Shown: piece by piece, positions 27,958 to 37,347 of the stretch
Numbering within the stretch: the first letter of the stretch is position 1
How the letters are laid out: each line of letters begins with the position of its first letter
From: Bradyrhizobium sp. CER78
Lineage (GTDB): Bacteria > Pseudomonadota > Alphaproteobacteria > Rhizobiales > Xanthobacteraceae
Reading direction: 5' to 3'
Length of the DNA: 64,000 nt
NCBI RefSeq assembly: GCF_029846235.1
Contig: NZ_JARVWP010000020.1
Location: 1 to 64,000, forward strand
Notes under the pieces: generated by a model
Told to the model about the DNA's origin: nothing
The model's database searches: none
What the model saw: the letters and a program-made list of their open reading frames with translations, nothing else
Translations under genes and position numbers: made by a program

Positions 27958-28617
27958 ATGTTGTTCATGCGCAAGACCACCGCGTTGCCAAGCGCCGCCG
28001 AGGCGCTGCCGGGCCGCGCGACGCCGATCCCGACTGCGACCACGCATTTCGTCAATGGCAGTAAATTGACGCCGCCCTATCCGCAGGGCCTCGAGCAGGC
28101 GGTGTTCGGGCTCGGCTGCTTCTGGGGCGCGGAACGCAAGTTCTGGGAACTCGGCGACGGGATCTACACCACTGCGGTCGGCTACGCCGGCGGCCACACG
28201 CCGAACCCGACCTATGAAGAGGTGTGCTCGGGGCGCACCGGCCATACCGAAGTCGTGCTGGTCGTGTTCGACCCAAAGAAGATTCCCTACGAGAAGCTGC
28301 TGAAGACGTTCTGGGAGAACCACAACCCGACGCAGGGCATGCGCCAGGGCAACGACATCGGCACGCAGTATCGTTCCGCCATCTACACGTTCAGCGACGC
28401 GCAGCGCAAAGCAGCCGATGCGTCGCAGGCGGTGTATCAGAAGGCGCTCGCCGCCAAGGGGCTCGGCGCGATCACGACGGAGATCGCACCGTCAGGCGAG
28501 TTCTATTTCGCCGAGGACTACCATCAGCAATACCTCGCCAAGAATCCGGCGGGCTATTGCGGGCTCGGCGGCACCGGCGTGTCGTGCCCGATCGGCGTCG
28601 GCGTCACAGCCGCCTGA
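27958..28617 (+). CDS. msrA: Peptide methionine (S)-S-oxide reductase MsrA
   Basis: 219 residues from the ATG at 27958, preceded by CTGGAGGTATCC; an upstream in-frame ATG at 27844 has no such site. MsrA reduces methionine-S-sulfoxide in proteins. The catalytic motif GCFWGAER has Cys54. The family segments VGYAGGHTPNPTYEEVCSG, GHTEVVLVVFDP, FWENHNPTQGMRQGNDIGTQYRS and EDYHQQYLAKNP are all present. The C-terminal YCGLGGTGVSCP supplies likely resolving cysteines. It is one of the longer MsrA forms, with an N-terminal extension of about 45 residues. Repair of oxidative damage in the cytosol is the probable role. Confidence 0.96.
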   Translation: MLFMRKTTALPSAAEALPGRATPIPTATTHFVNGSKLTPPYPQGLEQAVFGLGCFWGAERKFWELGDGIYTTAVGYAGGHTPNPTYEEVCSGRTGHTEVVLVVFDPKKIPYEKLLKTFWENHNPTQGMRQGNDIGTQYRSAIYTFSDAQRKAADASQAVYQKALAAKGLGAITTEIAPSGEFYFAEDYHQQYLAKNPAGYCGLGGTGVSCPIGVGVTAA

Positions 28618-28745
28618 TCGCATCGGCCTTGCGTTAAATCGATGGGGAGGCGGGCCTTCCGGCTCCCCACTCGGGCCGCGCAAACTCTTTGTTAACCATA
28701 AGTGGTGCAAGACTGGGCCTGTCTCGCCGTTGAGGGATAGGTCCG

Positions 28746-29492
28746 GTGCCGGTTGCACGCGCGTTACGATTGCCGATCACTGCCGTTGTGGCTGCGCTCG
28801 CGCTGTCTGGCTGCATGAGCACGTCGGGTCCCGTCGCGGTCGGCCCGCAAGGCGTCGATGCCGTCACCTATGGTCCGGCCTACGCGCCTGCTCCGGTTGC
28901 CGAGGGAGGCGGCGGTGCCATCAGCGCATTGCGTTCCGCCTTCGCCAGCGCTTCCCCTGGATATGGCTATGCCGCGCCGGTCGCCGCCCCGGTCGTCTAT
29001 GCCGCCGCCCCGGGTGGGCCCGCCGGTTACGACAACTCCTATCATCTCGGCCCGGGCGACAAGCTCCGCGTCGTGGTCTATGGCCAGGAAGGCCTGACCA
29101 ACTCCTACGCGATCGACGCTGCGGGCGCGATCACCATGCCGTTGATCGGCTCGGTGCCGGCGCGTGGCCGCACACCGGCCGGGCTCGCCGGTGAAATCTC
29201 GGCGCGGCTGCGCAACGGCTTCATCCGCGAGCCTTCGGTGGCGGTCGAGATCGAATCCTACCGGCCGTTCTTCATCCTCGGCGAAGTCCAGGCCCCCGGC
29301 CAATATCCCTATGTGCCGAACATGACCGTCGAGAGCGCGGTCGCGATCGCCGGCGGTTTCTCGCCGCGGGCCAAGCGCGACAGCGTGACGCTGACCCACA
29401 CCGACGCGTCCGGCGCCGGCCGCTTCGTGGTGCCGCTGGGCACGCCGATGAGCCCGGGTGATACGGTGTTCGTCGGCGAGCGCTGGTTCTGA
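28746..29492 (+). CDS. Polysaccharide biosynthesis/export lipoprotein (Wza/KpsD-like)
   Basis: 248 residues from a GTG start. The N-terminal hydrophobic stretch ends in ALALSGC, a lipobox, so the mature protein is probably a lipoprotein with Cys23 modified. An alanine/glycine/proline-rich linker (about 25-95) leads to a Poly_export domain (YHLGPGDKLRVVVYGQEGLTN) and an SLBB-like domain (FILGEVQAPGQYPYVPNMTVESAVAIAGGF). Such proteins form outer-membrane channels for exopolysaccharide. No polysaccharide genes flank it here, so its partner system lies elsewhere. Confidence 0.88.
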   Translation: MPVARALRLPITAVVAALALSGCMSTSGPVAVGPQGVDAVTYGPAYAPAPVAEGGGGAISALRSAFASASPGYGYAAPVAAPVVYAAAPGGPAGYDNSYHLGPGDKLRVVVYGQEGLTNSYAIDAAGAITMPLIGSVPARGRTPAGLAGEISARLRNGFIREPSVAVEIESYRPFFILGEVQAPGQYPYVPNMTVESAVAIAGGFSPRAKRDSVTLTHTDASGAGRFVVPLGTPMSPGDTVFVGERWF

Positions 29493-29592
29493 CGAAGGAC
29501 TGCGTCCTTCGTCATTCCGGGGCGATGCGCAGCATCGAACCCGGAATCTCGAGATTCCGGGTCTGGTGCTTGCGCACCATCCCGGAATGACG
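29492..29592. repeat. Palindromic repeat, family F
   Basis: Begins right after the export-protein stop codon with GAAGGACTGCGTCCTTC (a small hairpin). ATTCCGGGGCGATGCGCAGC and then CGGAATCTCGAGATTCCG follow, and it ends GCACCATCCCGGAATGACG. Several nested inverted arms around CATTCCGG and CCGGAATG are visible. It separates the two convergent genes. Confidence 0.8.
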
Positions 29593-29601
29593 TTTGCAGC
29601 G

Positions 29602-30276
29602 TCACTTCTTCAAATGCTTCCCGAAAAATTCCATGCTGCGCGGCCAGGCGATGTCGGCGCTCGGCTTGTCGTAGCTGGCGCGCTCGTCGCAATGGAAGCC
29701 GTGCTGCGCGCCGGGATAGATGAAGACCTCGACCTCGGGCCGCTTCGACTTGATGGTCTCGACGTCGCTTAAGGGAATGCCGGCATCCTTCTCGCCGAAA
29801 TGCAGCTGCGTCGGCACGTCCGGCTTGTCGTCGGCGAAGCGGATGATAGCGCCGCCGTAATAGCCGATCGCGGCCGAGAGCCCGGTCAGCTTGGTGGCGG
29901 CCGCATAGGCGATGCTGCCGCCAAGGCAGAAGCCGATGATGCCGACCGGCCCGACGGATTTCACCGCGTCGATCGCCGCCTGGCTGTCACGCAGCATCGC
30001 GGGAAAGTCGGGGTTGGCGACGAACTTTCGCGCCTCGGCGACTTCATCGGGTGAGTAGCCGCTCTGGAAGTTCGGCGTGATGCGGTCGAAGATCGAGGGC
30101 GCAATCGCGACATAGCCCTCCTTCGCCAGCCGGTCGCAGACCGCGCGGATGTGGTGGTTGACGCCAAATATCTCCTGGATCACGACCACAGCGCCCTTCG
30201 GCGCACTGGTGGGATCGGCGCGATAGGCGCCGAGCTCAAATCCGTCCGAAGCCTTCAGTCTGATGTCTTGTCCCAT
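29602..30276 (-). CDS. Dienelactone hydrolase family protein
   Basis: 224 residues; AAGGAT stands before the ATG. The alpha/beta-hydrolase fold has the cysteine nucleophile typical of dienelactone hydrolases: GFCLGG with Cys117. The acid lies in FGEKDAGIPLSD and the histidine in YPGAQHGFHCDE. Segments VVIQEIFGVNHHIR and GYVAIAPSIFDR are also characteristic. Such enzymes open lactone rings in chloroaromatic breakdown, but many relatives act on other esters. The next gene on the same strand is 55 bases upstream, so this may be the end of a three-gene unit. Confidence 0.92.
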   Translation of the reverse strand: MGQDIRLKASDGFELGAYRADPTSAPKGAVVVIQEIFGVNHHIRAVCDRLAKEGYVAIAPSIFDRITPNFQSGYSPDEVAEARKFVANPDFPAMLRDSQAAIDAVKSVGPVGIIGFCLGGSIAYAAATKLTGLSAAIGYYGGAIIRFADDKPDVPTQLHFGEKDAGIPLSDVETIKSKRPEVEVFIYPGAQHGFHCDERASYDKPSADIAWPRSMEFFGKHLKK

Positions 30277-30331
30277 GGTCCATCCTTGTCGTTGGGGGTT
30301 GCATGAAGATGTCGGTGGCTGGTTCGAGAGG

Positions 30332-30673
30332 TTAGCGCCACATCCAGTTCTCGCCCCAGTCGGCCTTCCAGCCGGTCAGCCGGTGCTTGCGGAATTGCAG
30401 GAAGAGACGGTCATGGTGCGGGAACAGCCCGCTGCCGCCGAGGTCGCGGAAGGTCAGGAAGATCTCGTTGCCGGGCCGCCCGCGGACATAGGTGAGGGGT
30501 GTGCCGAGCGCGCGTTGCGCGTCCGCGACGCCCATACCGAACACCAGCGGCGTGTGGTTGGACAGCGTCGCGGTGAAGGTCGGCGTGGCCGGGTCGGCGA
30601 ACAGCCGTGCCTTCTGGGCGTTCGCGTCGGTCGCGGCCGCCGTCAGCAACAGAGCCACGACGATCGTCTTCAT
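30332..30673 (-). CDS. Secreted hypothetical protein
   Basis: 113 residues. The first 19 form a signal peptide (MKTIVVALLLTAAATDANA, cleavage after ANA). The mature part has GMGVADAQRALGTPLTYVRGRP, reminiscent of small SmpA/BamE-like lipoprotein domains, but it lacks a lipobox and I cannot assign it. The C-terminus is tryptophan-rich (GWKADWGENWMW). The ATG overlaps the stop of the upstream hydrolase by four bases, which suggests coupled translation. Confidence 0.8.
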   Translation of the reverse strand: MKTIVVALLLTAAATDANAQKARLFADPATPTFTATLSNHTPLVFGMGVADAQRALGTPLTYVRGRPGNEIFLTFRDLGGSGLFPHHDRLFLQFRKHRLTGWKADWGENWMWR

Positions 30674-31458
30674 GAGACGGCCTTTCCGGGCGCGTTCGCC
30701 GCGAGACCGTCGAGGAACGGCAGCACGGCATCGATGAAGGCCTGCGGCTGGTCGATGTTGACGGCATGGCCTGCGTTGGGGATCACCGCCTTCTGCGCGC
30801 CCGGGATCTTTGCCGCCATGTAGTCGGACGCCGCCAGGAACGGCGTGTCGTCGGCGCCGACCACAACCAGCGACGGCACCTTGATATCAGGCAGTGACTC
30901 GATCACCCGGGCATCGCGCTGTGCCAGCATGCCGCGCGCGGCGAGCGCGAGGCCCTTGGCGTTGCGGTGGGTGACCGATGCGCGCTCGGCGCTCAAGGAC
31001 TTCAGCACGTCGAGCCCTTCGCGATCGAAGCGGTCGCCGGTGTCGCGGGCGCGCTTGTTCCAGACCTCGCGGGCATCGTCCTTCTTGAATCCCGGGCCGG
31101 TGTCGATGATCAGCAGCGCACGCACCCGCGCAGGGTGCGCGCGATGGAAGGCGAGCGACATGTAGCCGCCAAGCGACAGGCCGCCGACAACAGCCGTTTC
31201 GGCGCCGGCGGCGTCGAGCAGGGCGGCGATGTCGCCGACCGTCTGTGCTTCGCTATAGGCATCGGGATTGTCGGGATAGTCGGACTGGCCGTGCCCGCGC
31301 ATGTCCCACAGGATCAGTTTGTGCCGCTTCGACAGCGCCTCGATCTGGCCCTGCCACATTGCAGAGGTCGACGAATAGCCGTGGGTGAGGATCAAAGGCG
31401 GGCCGCTGCCGTGAATCTCATAATAGATATCGACGCCGCTGCGGTTGAGCTTGGCCAT
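30670..31458 (-). CDS. Alpha/beta-fold hydrolase
   Basis: 262 residues with GAAGGAG seven bases before the ATG. It is a classic alpha/beta-hydrolase: oxyanion-hole segment LILTHGYSSTSAMW, a WDMRGHGQSDYP loop, nucleophile elbow GGLSLGGYM with Ser95, acid in VVGADDTPF and histidine in IPNAGHAVNIDQP. Its nearest recognisable relatives are 3-oxoadipate enol-lactonases and C-C hydrolases, but the substrate is unknown. It heads a minus-strand set with a secreted protein and a dienelactone hydrolase, and is divergent from the molybdenum hydroxylase genes. Confidence 0.9.
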   Translation of the reverse strand: MAKLNRSGVDIYYEIHGSGPPLILTHGYSSTSAMWQGQIEALSKRHKLILWDMRGHGQSDYPDNPDAYSEAQTVGDIAALLDAAGAETAVVGGLSLGGYMSLAFHRAHPARVRALLIIDTGPGFKKDDAREVWNKRARDTGDRFDREGLDVLKSLSAERASVTHRNAKGLALAARGMLAQRDARVIESLPDIKVPSLVVVGADDTPFLAASDYMAAKIPGAQKAVIPNAGHAVNIDQPQAFIDAVLPFLDGLAANAPGKAVS

Positions 31459-31746
31459 TGACGGGCTCCTTCTGTTGTCGATGCGAGGTCTGGCAGCGCT
31501 ACCGACCTTGGTAGGAGTGATCGATACGGCATCAATACTGGCATTTCAAAAGCTTCATGCTGTTACCGCATCGCACAACTGCCAGTTTCCGAGATTTATT
31601 CTTTTCGAGCAATTCCAAATTGGATTGCCTCCAGCCGGGAACCGGATCATTGTTTCGGCAACTGTTCGCTTACCCGGTGGGCGCCAGCCAAGACCCAACA
31701 GTGAGTTGCCGCCGTAAGCGGCTTCCTACACCGGAAGGGGAGAGAG

Positions 31747-32238
31747 ATGCCAAATCTCAATATCAACGGACGGAATATGTCCGTCGAGGCGGCCAATGAC
31801 ACGCCGCTGCTTTGGGTCATCCGCGAGCAATTGCAGATGACGGGCACCAAATTTGGGTGCGGCGCCGGTCTGTGCGGCGCCTGCACAGTTCACCTCAACG
31901 GCGAAGCGGTGCGGTCCTGCCAGACCTCGCTCGCCGACGCCGTCGGCAAGAAGATCACCACCATCGAAGGCCTCTCCGCCAAGGGCGAACATCCCTTGCA
32001 GAAGGCTTGGGTCGCCGAGCAGGTGCCGCAATGCGGCTACTGCCAGTCCGGCCAGATCATGCAGGCGGCGGCGCTGCTTTCGAAGAACACCAACCCGACC
32101 AAGGAAGAAGTGGTCGCGCATATGGACGGCAATCTCTGCCGTTGCATGACCTATTCACGTATCCAGAAGGCGATCATGCGCGCTGCGTCCGACATGCGCA
32201 CCGCATCGGCCACCGGATCCGAGCGGAGGGCCACATGA
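31747..32238 (+). CDS. iorA: (2Fe-2S) subunit of a molybdenum hydroxylase (IorA-like)
   Basis: 163 residues; GGGGAGAGAG directly precedes the ATG. It binds two [2Fe-2S] clusters: a plant-ferredoxin type near residues 38-60 (CGAGLCGACTVHLNGEAVRS plus Cys) and a helical type (CGYCQSGQIMQ and NLCRCMTYSRI) near 98-140. The family includes isoquinoline 1-oxidoreductase alpha and aldehyde oxidases; the small subunit passes electrons from the molybdenum site to an acceptor. Its stop overlaps the start of the large subunit by four bases. Confidence 0.93.
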   Translation: MPNLNINGRNMSVEAANDTPLLWVIREQLQMTGTKFGCGAGLCGACTVHLNGEAVRSCQTSLADAVGKKITTIEGLSAKGEHPLQKAWVAEQVPQCGYCQSGQIMQAAALLSKNTNPTKEEVVAHMDGNLCRCMTYSRIQKAIMRAASDMRTASATGSERRAT

Positions 32239-34520
32239 ACAAGCACGTGAAAAACCTCACGCCCGAGACGACCGACCTCAGCCGCCGTTCCTTCATGGTC
32301 GGCACCGCTGCAACCGGTCTCGTGCTCGGCTATGCCGGGTCCGGCATCGACCAGGTACTCGCGGCGCCCGCACCTGCCAACTTCGAACCGAGCGTCTGGT
32401 ACGCGATCGCGCCCGATGGTCTCGTCACCGTGACCTGCGGCAAGGCCGACATGGGCCAGCACGTCGCCTCGACGATGGCGCAGATCGTGGCTGAAGAGCT
32501 CGGCGCGAACTGGAAGGACATGCGGGTCCAGCTCGCATCCAACGATCCGAAGTTCAACGATCCCGTGCTGGGCGCGCAGATCACCGGCGGCAGCTGGTCG
32601 ACGATGATGAACTTCGACGCCATGAGCCGCGCCGGCGCTGCCGGCCGCATCGCATTGACCGAGGCGGCGGCAGCCTCGATGGGCGTGCCCGCCGGCGAGC
32701 TGGTGGTGCGCGATTCCAAGATCAGCCATCCGAAGTCGAAGAAGTCGATGTCGTTCGCCGAAGTGGTGAAGAGCGGCAAGGCGACCAAGACCTTCACGGC
32801 GGACGACCTGAAGGCGATCAAGCTGAAGTCGCCGGATCAGTACACCATGATCGGCGTCTCGGTGCCGCAGCTCGACATTCCGTTGAAGGTAAACGGTACG
32901 GCCAAATACGGCATCGACGTGATGCTGCCGGGCATGGTCTACGGCGCGCTGGTCACCCCGCCGGTCCGCTACGGCGCCACCGTGAAGTCGGTGGACGACG
33001 CCGCGGCCAAGAAGGTGCCGGGCTTCATCAAGGCCGTCACGCTGGACGACAAGACCACGACCACCACCGGCTGGGTCGTCGCGGTCGCCAACACTTATGC
33101 CAACGCCAAGAAGGCGGCGGCGGCGCTGAAGATCGATTACGATGGCGGCCCGAACGCCAAGCTGTCCAGCGAATCGCTGCTCACCGAAGCCAAGCGGCTG
33201 CAGGGTCTGAGCGATTCCGGCCAGTTCTTCGTCAAGGACGGCGATCCGAATGCGGCCTTCGGCACGGCGGCCAAGGTGCTGGAGGCGGAATACACCACCA
33301 ACATCAACATCCACGCCCCGATGGAGCCGATGAACGCCACCGCGGAGTTCAAGGGCGACATCCTGCACATCTATTCCGGCAACCAGTTCGCGACGCGCTC
33401 CGGTGCGATCGCGGCCGGCGCTGCGGGGATCGATCCGAAGTTCGTGGTGATGCACCAGATGTGGCTGGGCGGCGGCTTCGGCCGGCGTCTCGACGCCGAC
33501 ATGATGGTGCCGGCGGTGCAGGCGGCCAAGGCCGTCGGCAAGCCGGTCAAGGTCATCTACACGCGCGAGAACGACATGACGATGGATTTCTCGCGTCCGC
33601 TGACCTACCAGAAGGTGAAGGCCGGCGTGGACGGCGACGGCAAACTCGTCGCATTGAGCCACGATGTCGTCTCTGCCTGGCCGACCCAGCGTTGGGGCAT
33701 CCCCGACTTCCTGTCGCCCTCGGTCGACAAGAAGGGGCCGCTCGACGCGTTCACCGTCAACGGCTCGGACTTCTTCTACACCGTACCCAACCACTATGTG
33801 CGGGCGATCAAGAACGAGATGGCGCACAACGCCACCCCGTCCGGTCAGCTCCGCTCGGTGGCGCCGGGCTGGACGTTCTGGGCGGTCGAAAGCATGGTCG
33901 ACGAGATCGCCCATGCGACCGGCAAGGATCCGGCCCTGCTTCGGGTCGAGCTGCTCGACGGCAAGGGCAAGAACGACGGCGGCGCGCAGCGTCTCCGTAA
34001 CACCTTGCTCGCGGCGATGGGTCTCGCCGGTTACGGCACCAAGAAGCTGCCCAAGGGCGAAGGCATGGGCGTTGCCTGCGTGTCGTCGCAGGAGCGCGCC
34101 ACGGCGAGCTGGACCGCTTGCGTCGCCCACGTCGCGGTCGCCCCCTCGGGCGAGGTGACGGTGAAGAAGCTGACGGTTGCGACCGACGTTGGTACGCAGG
34201 TGAATCCCGACGGCATCCGGGCCCAGGTCGAGGGCGCGGCGCTGTGGGGCATGTCACTGGCGCTGTTCGAGAAGGCGACGTTGAAGGACGGCGGCATCGA
34301 GCAGACCAACTTCGACAGCTACACGCCGCTTCGGATGAGCCAGCTGCCGGAAGTCGCGGTCAACGTCATCGCCAATGGCGAGAAGGCGACAGGCGTCGGC
34401 GAGCCCGCGGTGACGGTGGTGGCGCCGGCGATCGGCAACGCCGTCTTCAATGCGGTCGGCGCACGTGTCCGCGGCCTGCCGATCACCGCGGAGGCCGTCA
34501 AGGCTGCGATGAAGGCGTAA
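32235..34520 (+). CDS. iorB: Molybdopterin-binding large subunit of a molybdenum hydroxylase (IorB-like)
   Basis: 761 residues starting at the ATG that overlaps the small-subunit stop. An open frame continues about 420 bases upstream within the small-subunit gene, but that is a shadow. A Tat signal is present: DLSRRSFMVGTAATG with Arg17-Arg18, fitting export of a folded cofactor enzyme. Molybdenum-cofactor regions are recognisable, such as MWLGGGFGRRLDADM and TGVGEPAVTVVAPAIGNAV. The two-subunit layout without an FAD subunit matches the isoquinoline 1-oxidoreductase type. The natural substrate, an N-heterocycle or an aldehyde, is not known. A strong terminator follows. Confidence 0.93.
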   Translation: MNKHVKNLTPETTDLSRRSFMVGTAATGLVLGYAGSGIDQVLAAPAPANFEPSVWYAIAPDGLVTVTCGKADMGQHVASTMAQIVAEELGANWKDMRVQLASNDPKFNDPVLGAQITGGSWSTMMNFDAMSRAGAAGRIALTEAAAASMGVPAGELVVRDSKISHPKSKKSMSFAEVVKSGKATKTFTADDLKAIKLKSPDQYTMIGVSVPQLDIPLKVNGTAKYGIDVMLPGMVYGALVTPPVRYGATVKSVDDAAAKKVPGFIKAVTLDDKTTTTTGWVVAVANTYANAKKAAAALKIDYDGGPNAKLSSESLLTEAKRLQGLSDSGQFFVKDGDPNAAFGTAAKVLEAEYTTNINIHAPMEPMNATAEFKGDILHIYSGNQFATRSGAIAAGAAGIDPKFVVMHQMWLGGGFGRRLDADMMVPAVQAAKAVGKPVKVIYTRENDMTMDFSRPLTYQKVKAGVDGDGKLVALSHDVVSAWPTQRWGIPDFLSPSVDKKGPLDAFTVNGSDFFYTVPNHYVRAIKNEMAHNATPSGQLRSVAPGWTFWAVESMVDEIAHATGKDPALLRVELLDGKGKNDGGAQRLRNTLLAAMGLAGYGTKKLPKGEGMGVACVSSQERATASWTACVAHVAVAPSGEVTVKKLTVATDVGTQVNPDGIRAQVEGAALWGMSLALFEKATLKDGGIEQTNFDSYTPLRMSQLPEVAVNVIANGEKATGVGEPAVTVVAPAIGNAVFNAVGARVRGLPITAEAVKAAMKA

Positions 34521-34539
34521 CCGCTTGAACCAACGAAAC

Positions 34540-34571
34540 GCCGGAGAGCGGATCGCTCTCCGGCTTTTTTT
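34540..34571 (+). terminator. Rho-independent terminator after iorAB
   Basis: GCCGGAGAGCG pairs with CGCTCTCCGGC around a three-base loop (GAT), followed by seven T. It lies 20 bases past the large-subunit stop codon. Confidence 0.93.
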
Positions 34572-34819
34572 GTGCCCGGGGTTCGGCAGGTCATGGGCTC
34601 GGCAGGTCATGGCGGCATCTGCATCTTTGACCTGCAAAAATTCATCATCCGCCCGCGATGCCCGCGTCCGGATTGATTTCCGCGCCGCCTTGCTGGCGGA
34701 ATCCGCGATCCATCAAATTGTATCCATTTCGCTTAACCGCCGTTCAGCATCCCCATTAAGCCGGAGGGAACGCATCGTCAGGTAGCGTCGGCATCGGTCG
34801 TTACCGCGACGGGGATTCC

Positions 34820-35917
34820 ATGACTGCCTTGGCCAATAACCAGACTTCGAAGCGCCGTCTCCTGCTGGCGTCAGATCGAAGCGATCAAAGCAACGAACTC
34901 GCCAGCATCCTGCGTGCGGTGGGCGAGGTCGATACCGTTCTGACGTCGGATATTCCCGAGCAGCCGGCCCACGATCTCTCCGGTATCGTCGTCGACATCA
35001 ACCTGCGCTCGCCTGAAGCCGTGCAAATCGTTCGCGCCAAGCTGCAGGCCGACGCCTATCGCGAGATGCCGCGGCTGTTCGTGCTGGCGGATGCGCTGCA
35101 CCATGCCTCGATGCAGGCCTGGGCGCTCGGCGCCACCGACACGATCTCGCGGCCGTTCGATGCGCGCGGCCTCTTGCAGCGCATCCGCGCCGCATTTCCC
35201 GACAACAGCGGCTATGACGAGACCGATCGCGGCAAGGCGCTCAACCGCGGCGTCGAGGCCGCGCATGCCGTGATGGTCAAGATGTTCGAGCGGATGCGCG
35301 CCGGCGAGCCGCTCAAGTTCGAGGACATCGTTGCCGCCGAAAACAAGATCCTCAAGGCGATCAAGCACAACTCGCTGCGCGAGTGGCTGACCACGGTCGG
35401 CTGCCATCACCAGGAGACCTATCGCCATTGCCTGTTCGTGACCGGCTTTGCGGTTGCATTCGCGCAGCATCTCGGCATGCGCGAGGACGACCAGCGCCGG
35501 CTCGCGCGCGCCGCGTTGCTGCACGATGTCGGCAAGGCTTTCATTCCGGTCGCGCTGCTCGACAAGCCCGGCGCATTGACGGTCGAGGAGATGGCCGAGA
35601 TGCGCGAGCATCCGCGCCGCGGCTACGAGGCGCTGTCGGCGCAGGGCGGCTTCCCGCCGGAAATGCTCGACGTGATCCTGCATCATCACGAATTCCTCGA
35701 CGGCACCGGCTATCCGAACGGTCTGAGCGGCAACCAGATCAGCGACATCGTCCGCGTCACCACGATCGTCGACGTCTATGCCGCGCTGGTCGAGAAGCGT
35801 GCCTACAGGCTGCAGTTCACCCACGCCAAGGCGTTCTCCATGATGGAGGAGATGGGCGGCAAGCTCGACCAGCAATTGCTGCAGGCGTTCCGCCCGGTGG
35901 CGTTCGGGCATTATTGA
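34820..35917 (+). CDS. HD-GYP domain protein with receiver-like N-terminus (c-di-GMP phosphodiesterase)
   Basis: 365 residues. Residues 1-125 resemble a response-regulator receiver, with a candidate phospho-acceptor Asp59 (IVVDINL), but the usual lysine near the end is Arg111 (SRPF), so phosphorylation may be altered. Residues ~195-360 form an HD-GYP domain: the HD pair His235-Asp236 in LLHDVGKAF, HPRRGYEAL, then HHHEFLDGTGYPNG with the GYP triad, and TTIVDVYAAL. HD-GYP proteins degrade cyclic di-GMP and so favour motility over biofilm. No kinase is next to it. Confidence 0.92.
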   Translation: MTALANNQTSKRRLLLASDRSDQSNELASILRAVGEVDTVLTSDIPEQPAHDLSGIVVDINLRSPEAVQIVRAKLQADAYREMPRLFVLADALHHASMQAWALGATDTISRPFDARGLLQRIRAAFPDNSGYDETDRGKALNRGVEAAHAVMVKMFERMRAGEPLKFEDIVAAENKILKAIKHNSLREWLTTVGCHHQETYRHCLFVTGFAVAFAQHLGMREDDQRRLARAALLHDVGKAFIPVALLDKPGALTVEEMAEMREHPRRGYEALSAQGGFPPEMLDVILHHHEFLDGTGYPNGLSGNQISDIVRVTTIVDVYAALVEKRAYRLQFTHAKAFSMMEEMGGKLDQQLLQAFRPVAFGHY

Positions 35918-36051
35918 GCCCTCGCCGTCACGCCGCGCAATAGCGCGTGCGGCGAGACTTTTAGCCAATCAACGCAAGTCCTTTGTCCTTGCCTCCGCCT
36001 AGATTTCGGGGATCATCGGCACGACCGATGCTGGGACAGGTGAGGACGAAC

Positions 36052-37341
36052 ATGGACACGGCAACGACCGGGGATATCGAAATCCCCGCCGACATCGCGG
36101 CAACCCTCGTCGATCCCGTCGCCTATGCCGACGATCGCATTCACAACAGCTACCGCTGGCTGCGCGCCAACAATCCGCTCGGCATCGCGCGACCGGAGAA
36201 GTTCGATCCGTTCTGGGTGGTGACCAAGCACGCGCATATCCAGGCGATCAGCCGGCAGAACGACCTGTTCCACAATGCCGACCGGCCGACCACGCTGACG
36301 AACCGGGCGCTCGAGGAGCGCGTTCGCAAGATCACCGGCGGACCCAATCTGGTGCGCTCGCTGGTGCAGATGGACACGCCCGACCATCCGAAATACCGCG
36401 CGCTGACGCAGGGCTGGTTCATGCCGAATAATCTCGGCAAGTTCGAGGGCCGCGTCCGCGAGATCGCGCGCTCGACCGTGCGGCGCATGCTCGACCGTGG
36501 CGGCGCCTGCGATTTCGTCGAGGACGTCGCGCTCGGCTATCCCCTGCACGTCATCATGGAGATCCTCGGCGTACCCGAGGCGGACGAGCCGCGCATGCTC
36601 AAGCTGACGCAGGAGCTGTTCGGCCCGCAGGATCCCGACACGGCACGCGTCCGCGACGCGCTCAGCGCGGAGCAGGTCTCGGTGATGCTGCAGGCGATCA
36701 TCGCCGACTTCTCCGCCTACTTCCGCAAGATCACCGAGGATCGCCGCCAGAACCCGCGCGACGATCTCGCCACCGTCATCGCCAATGCGAAGATCGGCGG
36801 CGACTACATGCCGGAGCACGATCAGACCAGCTACTACATGATCGTCGCCACCGCCGGCCACGACACCACCTCATCCTCGACCGCGGGCGCGATCTGGGCG
36901 CTTGCCAGGGATCCCGCGGAATTCGCCAAGGTGAAGGCCAACCCGGAATTGATCCCGGGCCTGGTCGACGAGTCGATCCGCTGGATGACGCCGGTCAAGC
37001 ATTTCATGCGCTCGGCCACCGCCGACACCGAGCTTGGCGGCCGCAAGATCGCCAAGGGCGATTGGCTGATGCTGTGCTACGCCTCGGGCAATCGCGACGA
37101 GGAGGTGTTCGAGGAGCCCGATCGCTTCCGCAGCGACCGCAAGCCCAATCGCCACGTCGCGTTCGGTTATGGCGCGCATCTCTGCCTCGGCCAGTATCTC
37201 GCCAAGCTCGAGATGCGCATCCTGTTCGAGGTGCTGCTGCCGCACCTGAAATCGCTGTCGCTCGACGGCGAGGTGAAGATGACGCAGGCCTATTTTGTGA
37301 ATGGCCCGAAGAAGCTGCCGATCCGGTTCGAGGTGAATTGA
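36052..37341 (+). CDS. Cytochrome P450
   Basis: 429 residues from the ATG at 36052, with GAGGACGAAC before it; in-frame ATGs lie upstream without a site. The soluble bacterial P450 features are all present: I-helix AGHDTTSSS (oxygen activation), ExxR motif ESIRW, and the haem-binding loop FGYGAHLCLGQYLA with Cys378. It oxidises an organic substrate with O2 and electrons from a ferredoxin or similar; no redox partner is encoded alongside. The acyl-CoA ligase convergent to it may belong to the same catabolic route, which is only inferred from proximity. Confidence 0.95.
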   Translation: MDTATTGDIEIPADIAATLVDPVAYADDRIHNSYRWLRANNPLGIARPEKFDPFWVVTKHAHIQAISRQNDLFHNADRPTTLTNRALEERVRKITGGPNLVRSLVQMDTPDHPKYRALTQGWFMPNNLGKFEGRVREIARSTVRRMLDRGGACDFVEDVALGYPLHVIMEILGVPEADEPRMLKLTQELFGPQDPDTARVRDALSAEQVSVMLQAIIADFSAYFRKITEDRRQNPRDDLATVIANAKIGGDYMPEHDQTSYYMIVATAGHDTTSSSTAGAIWALARDPAEFAKVKANPELIPGLVDESIRWMTPVKHFMRSATADTELGGRKIAKGDWLMLCYASGNRDEEVFEEPDRFRSDRKPNRHVAFGYGAHLCLGQYLAKLEMRILFEVLLPHLKSLSLDGEVKMTQAYFVNGPKKLPIRFEVN

Positions 37342-37347
37342 GAGATC

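Noticed and set aside
31812..32234. Upstream extension of the molybdenum hydroxylase large-subunit frame
   Set aside because: It reads the small-subunit gene in another frame. The true start at 32235 has the Tat signal and overlaps the preceding stop.
32151..34130. A 659-codon open frame antisense to the molybdenum hydroxylase genes
   Set aside because: High GC makes long antisense frames common. Its translation is rich in Arg, His and Ala without family features, and the sense strand is clearly coding.
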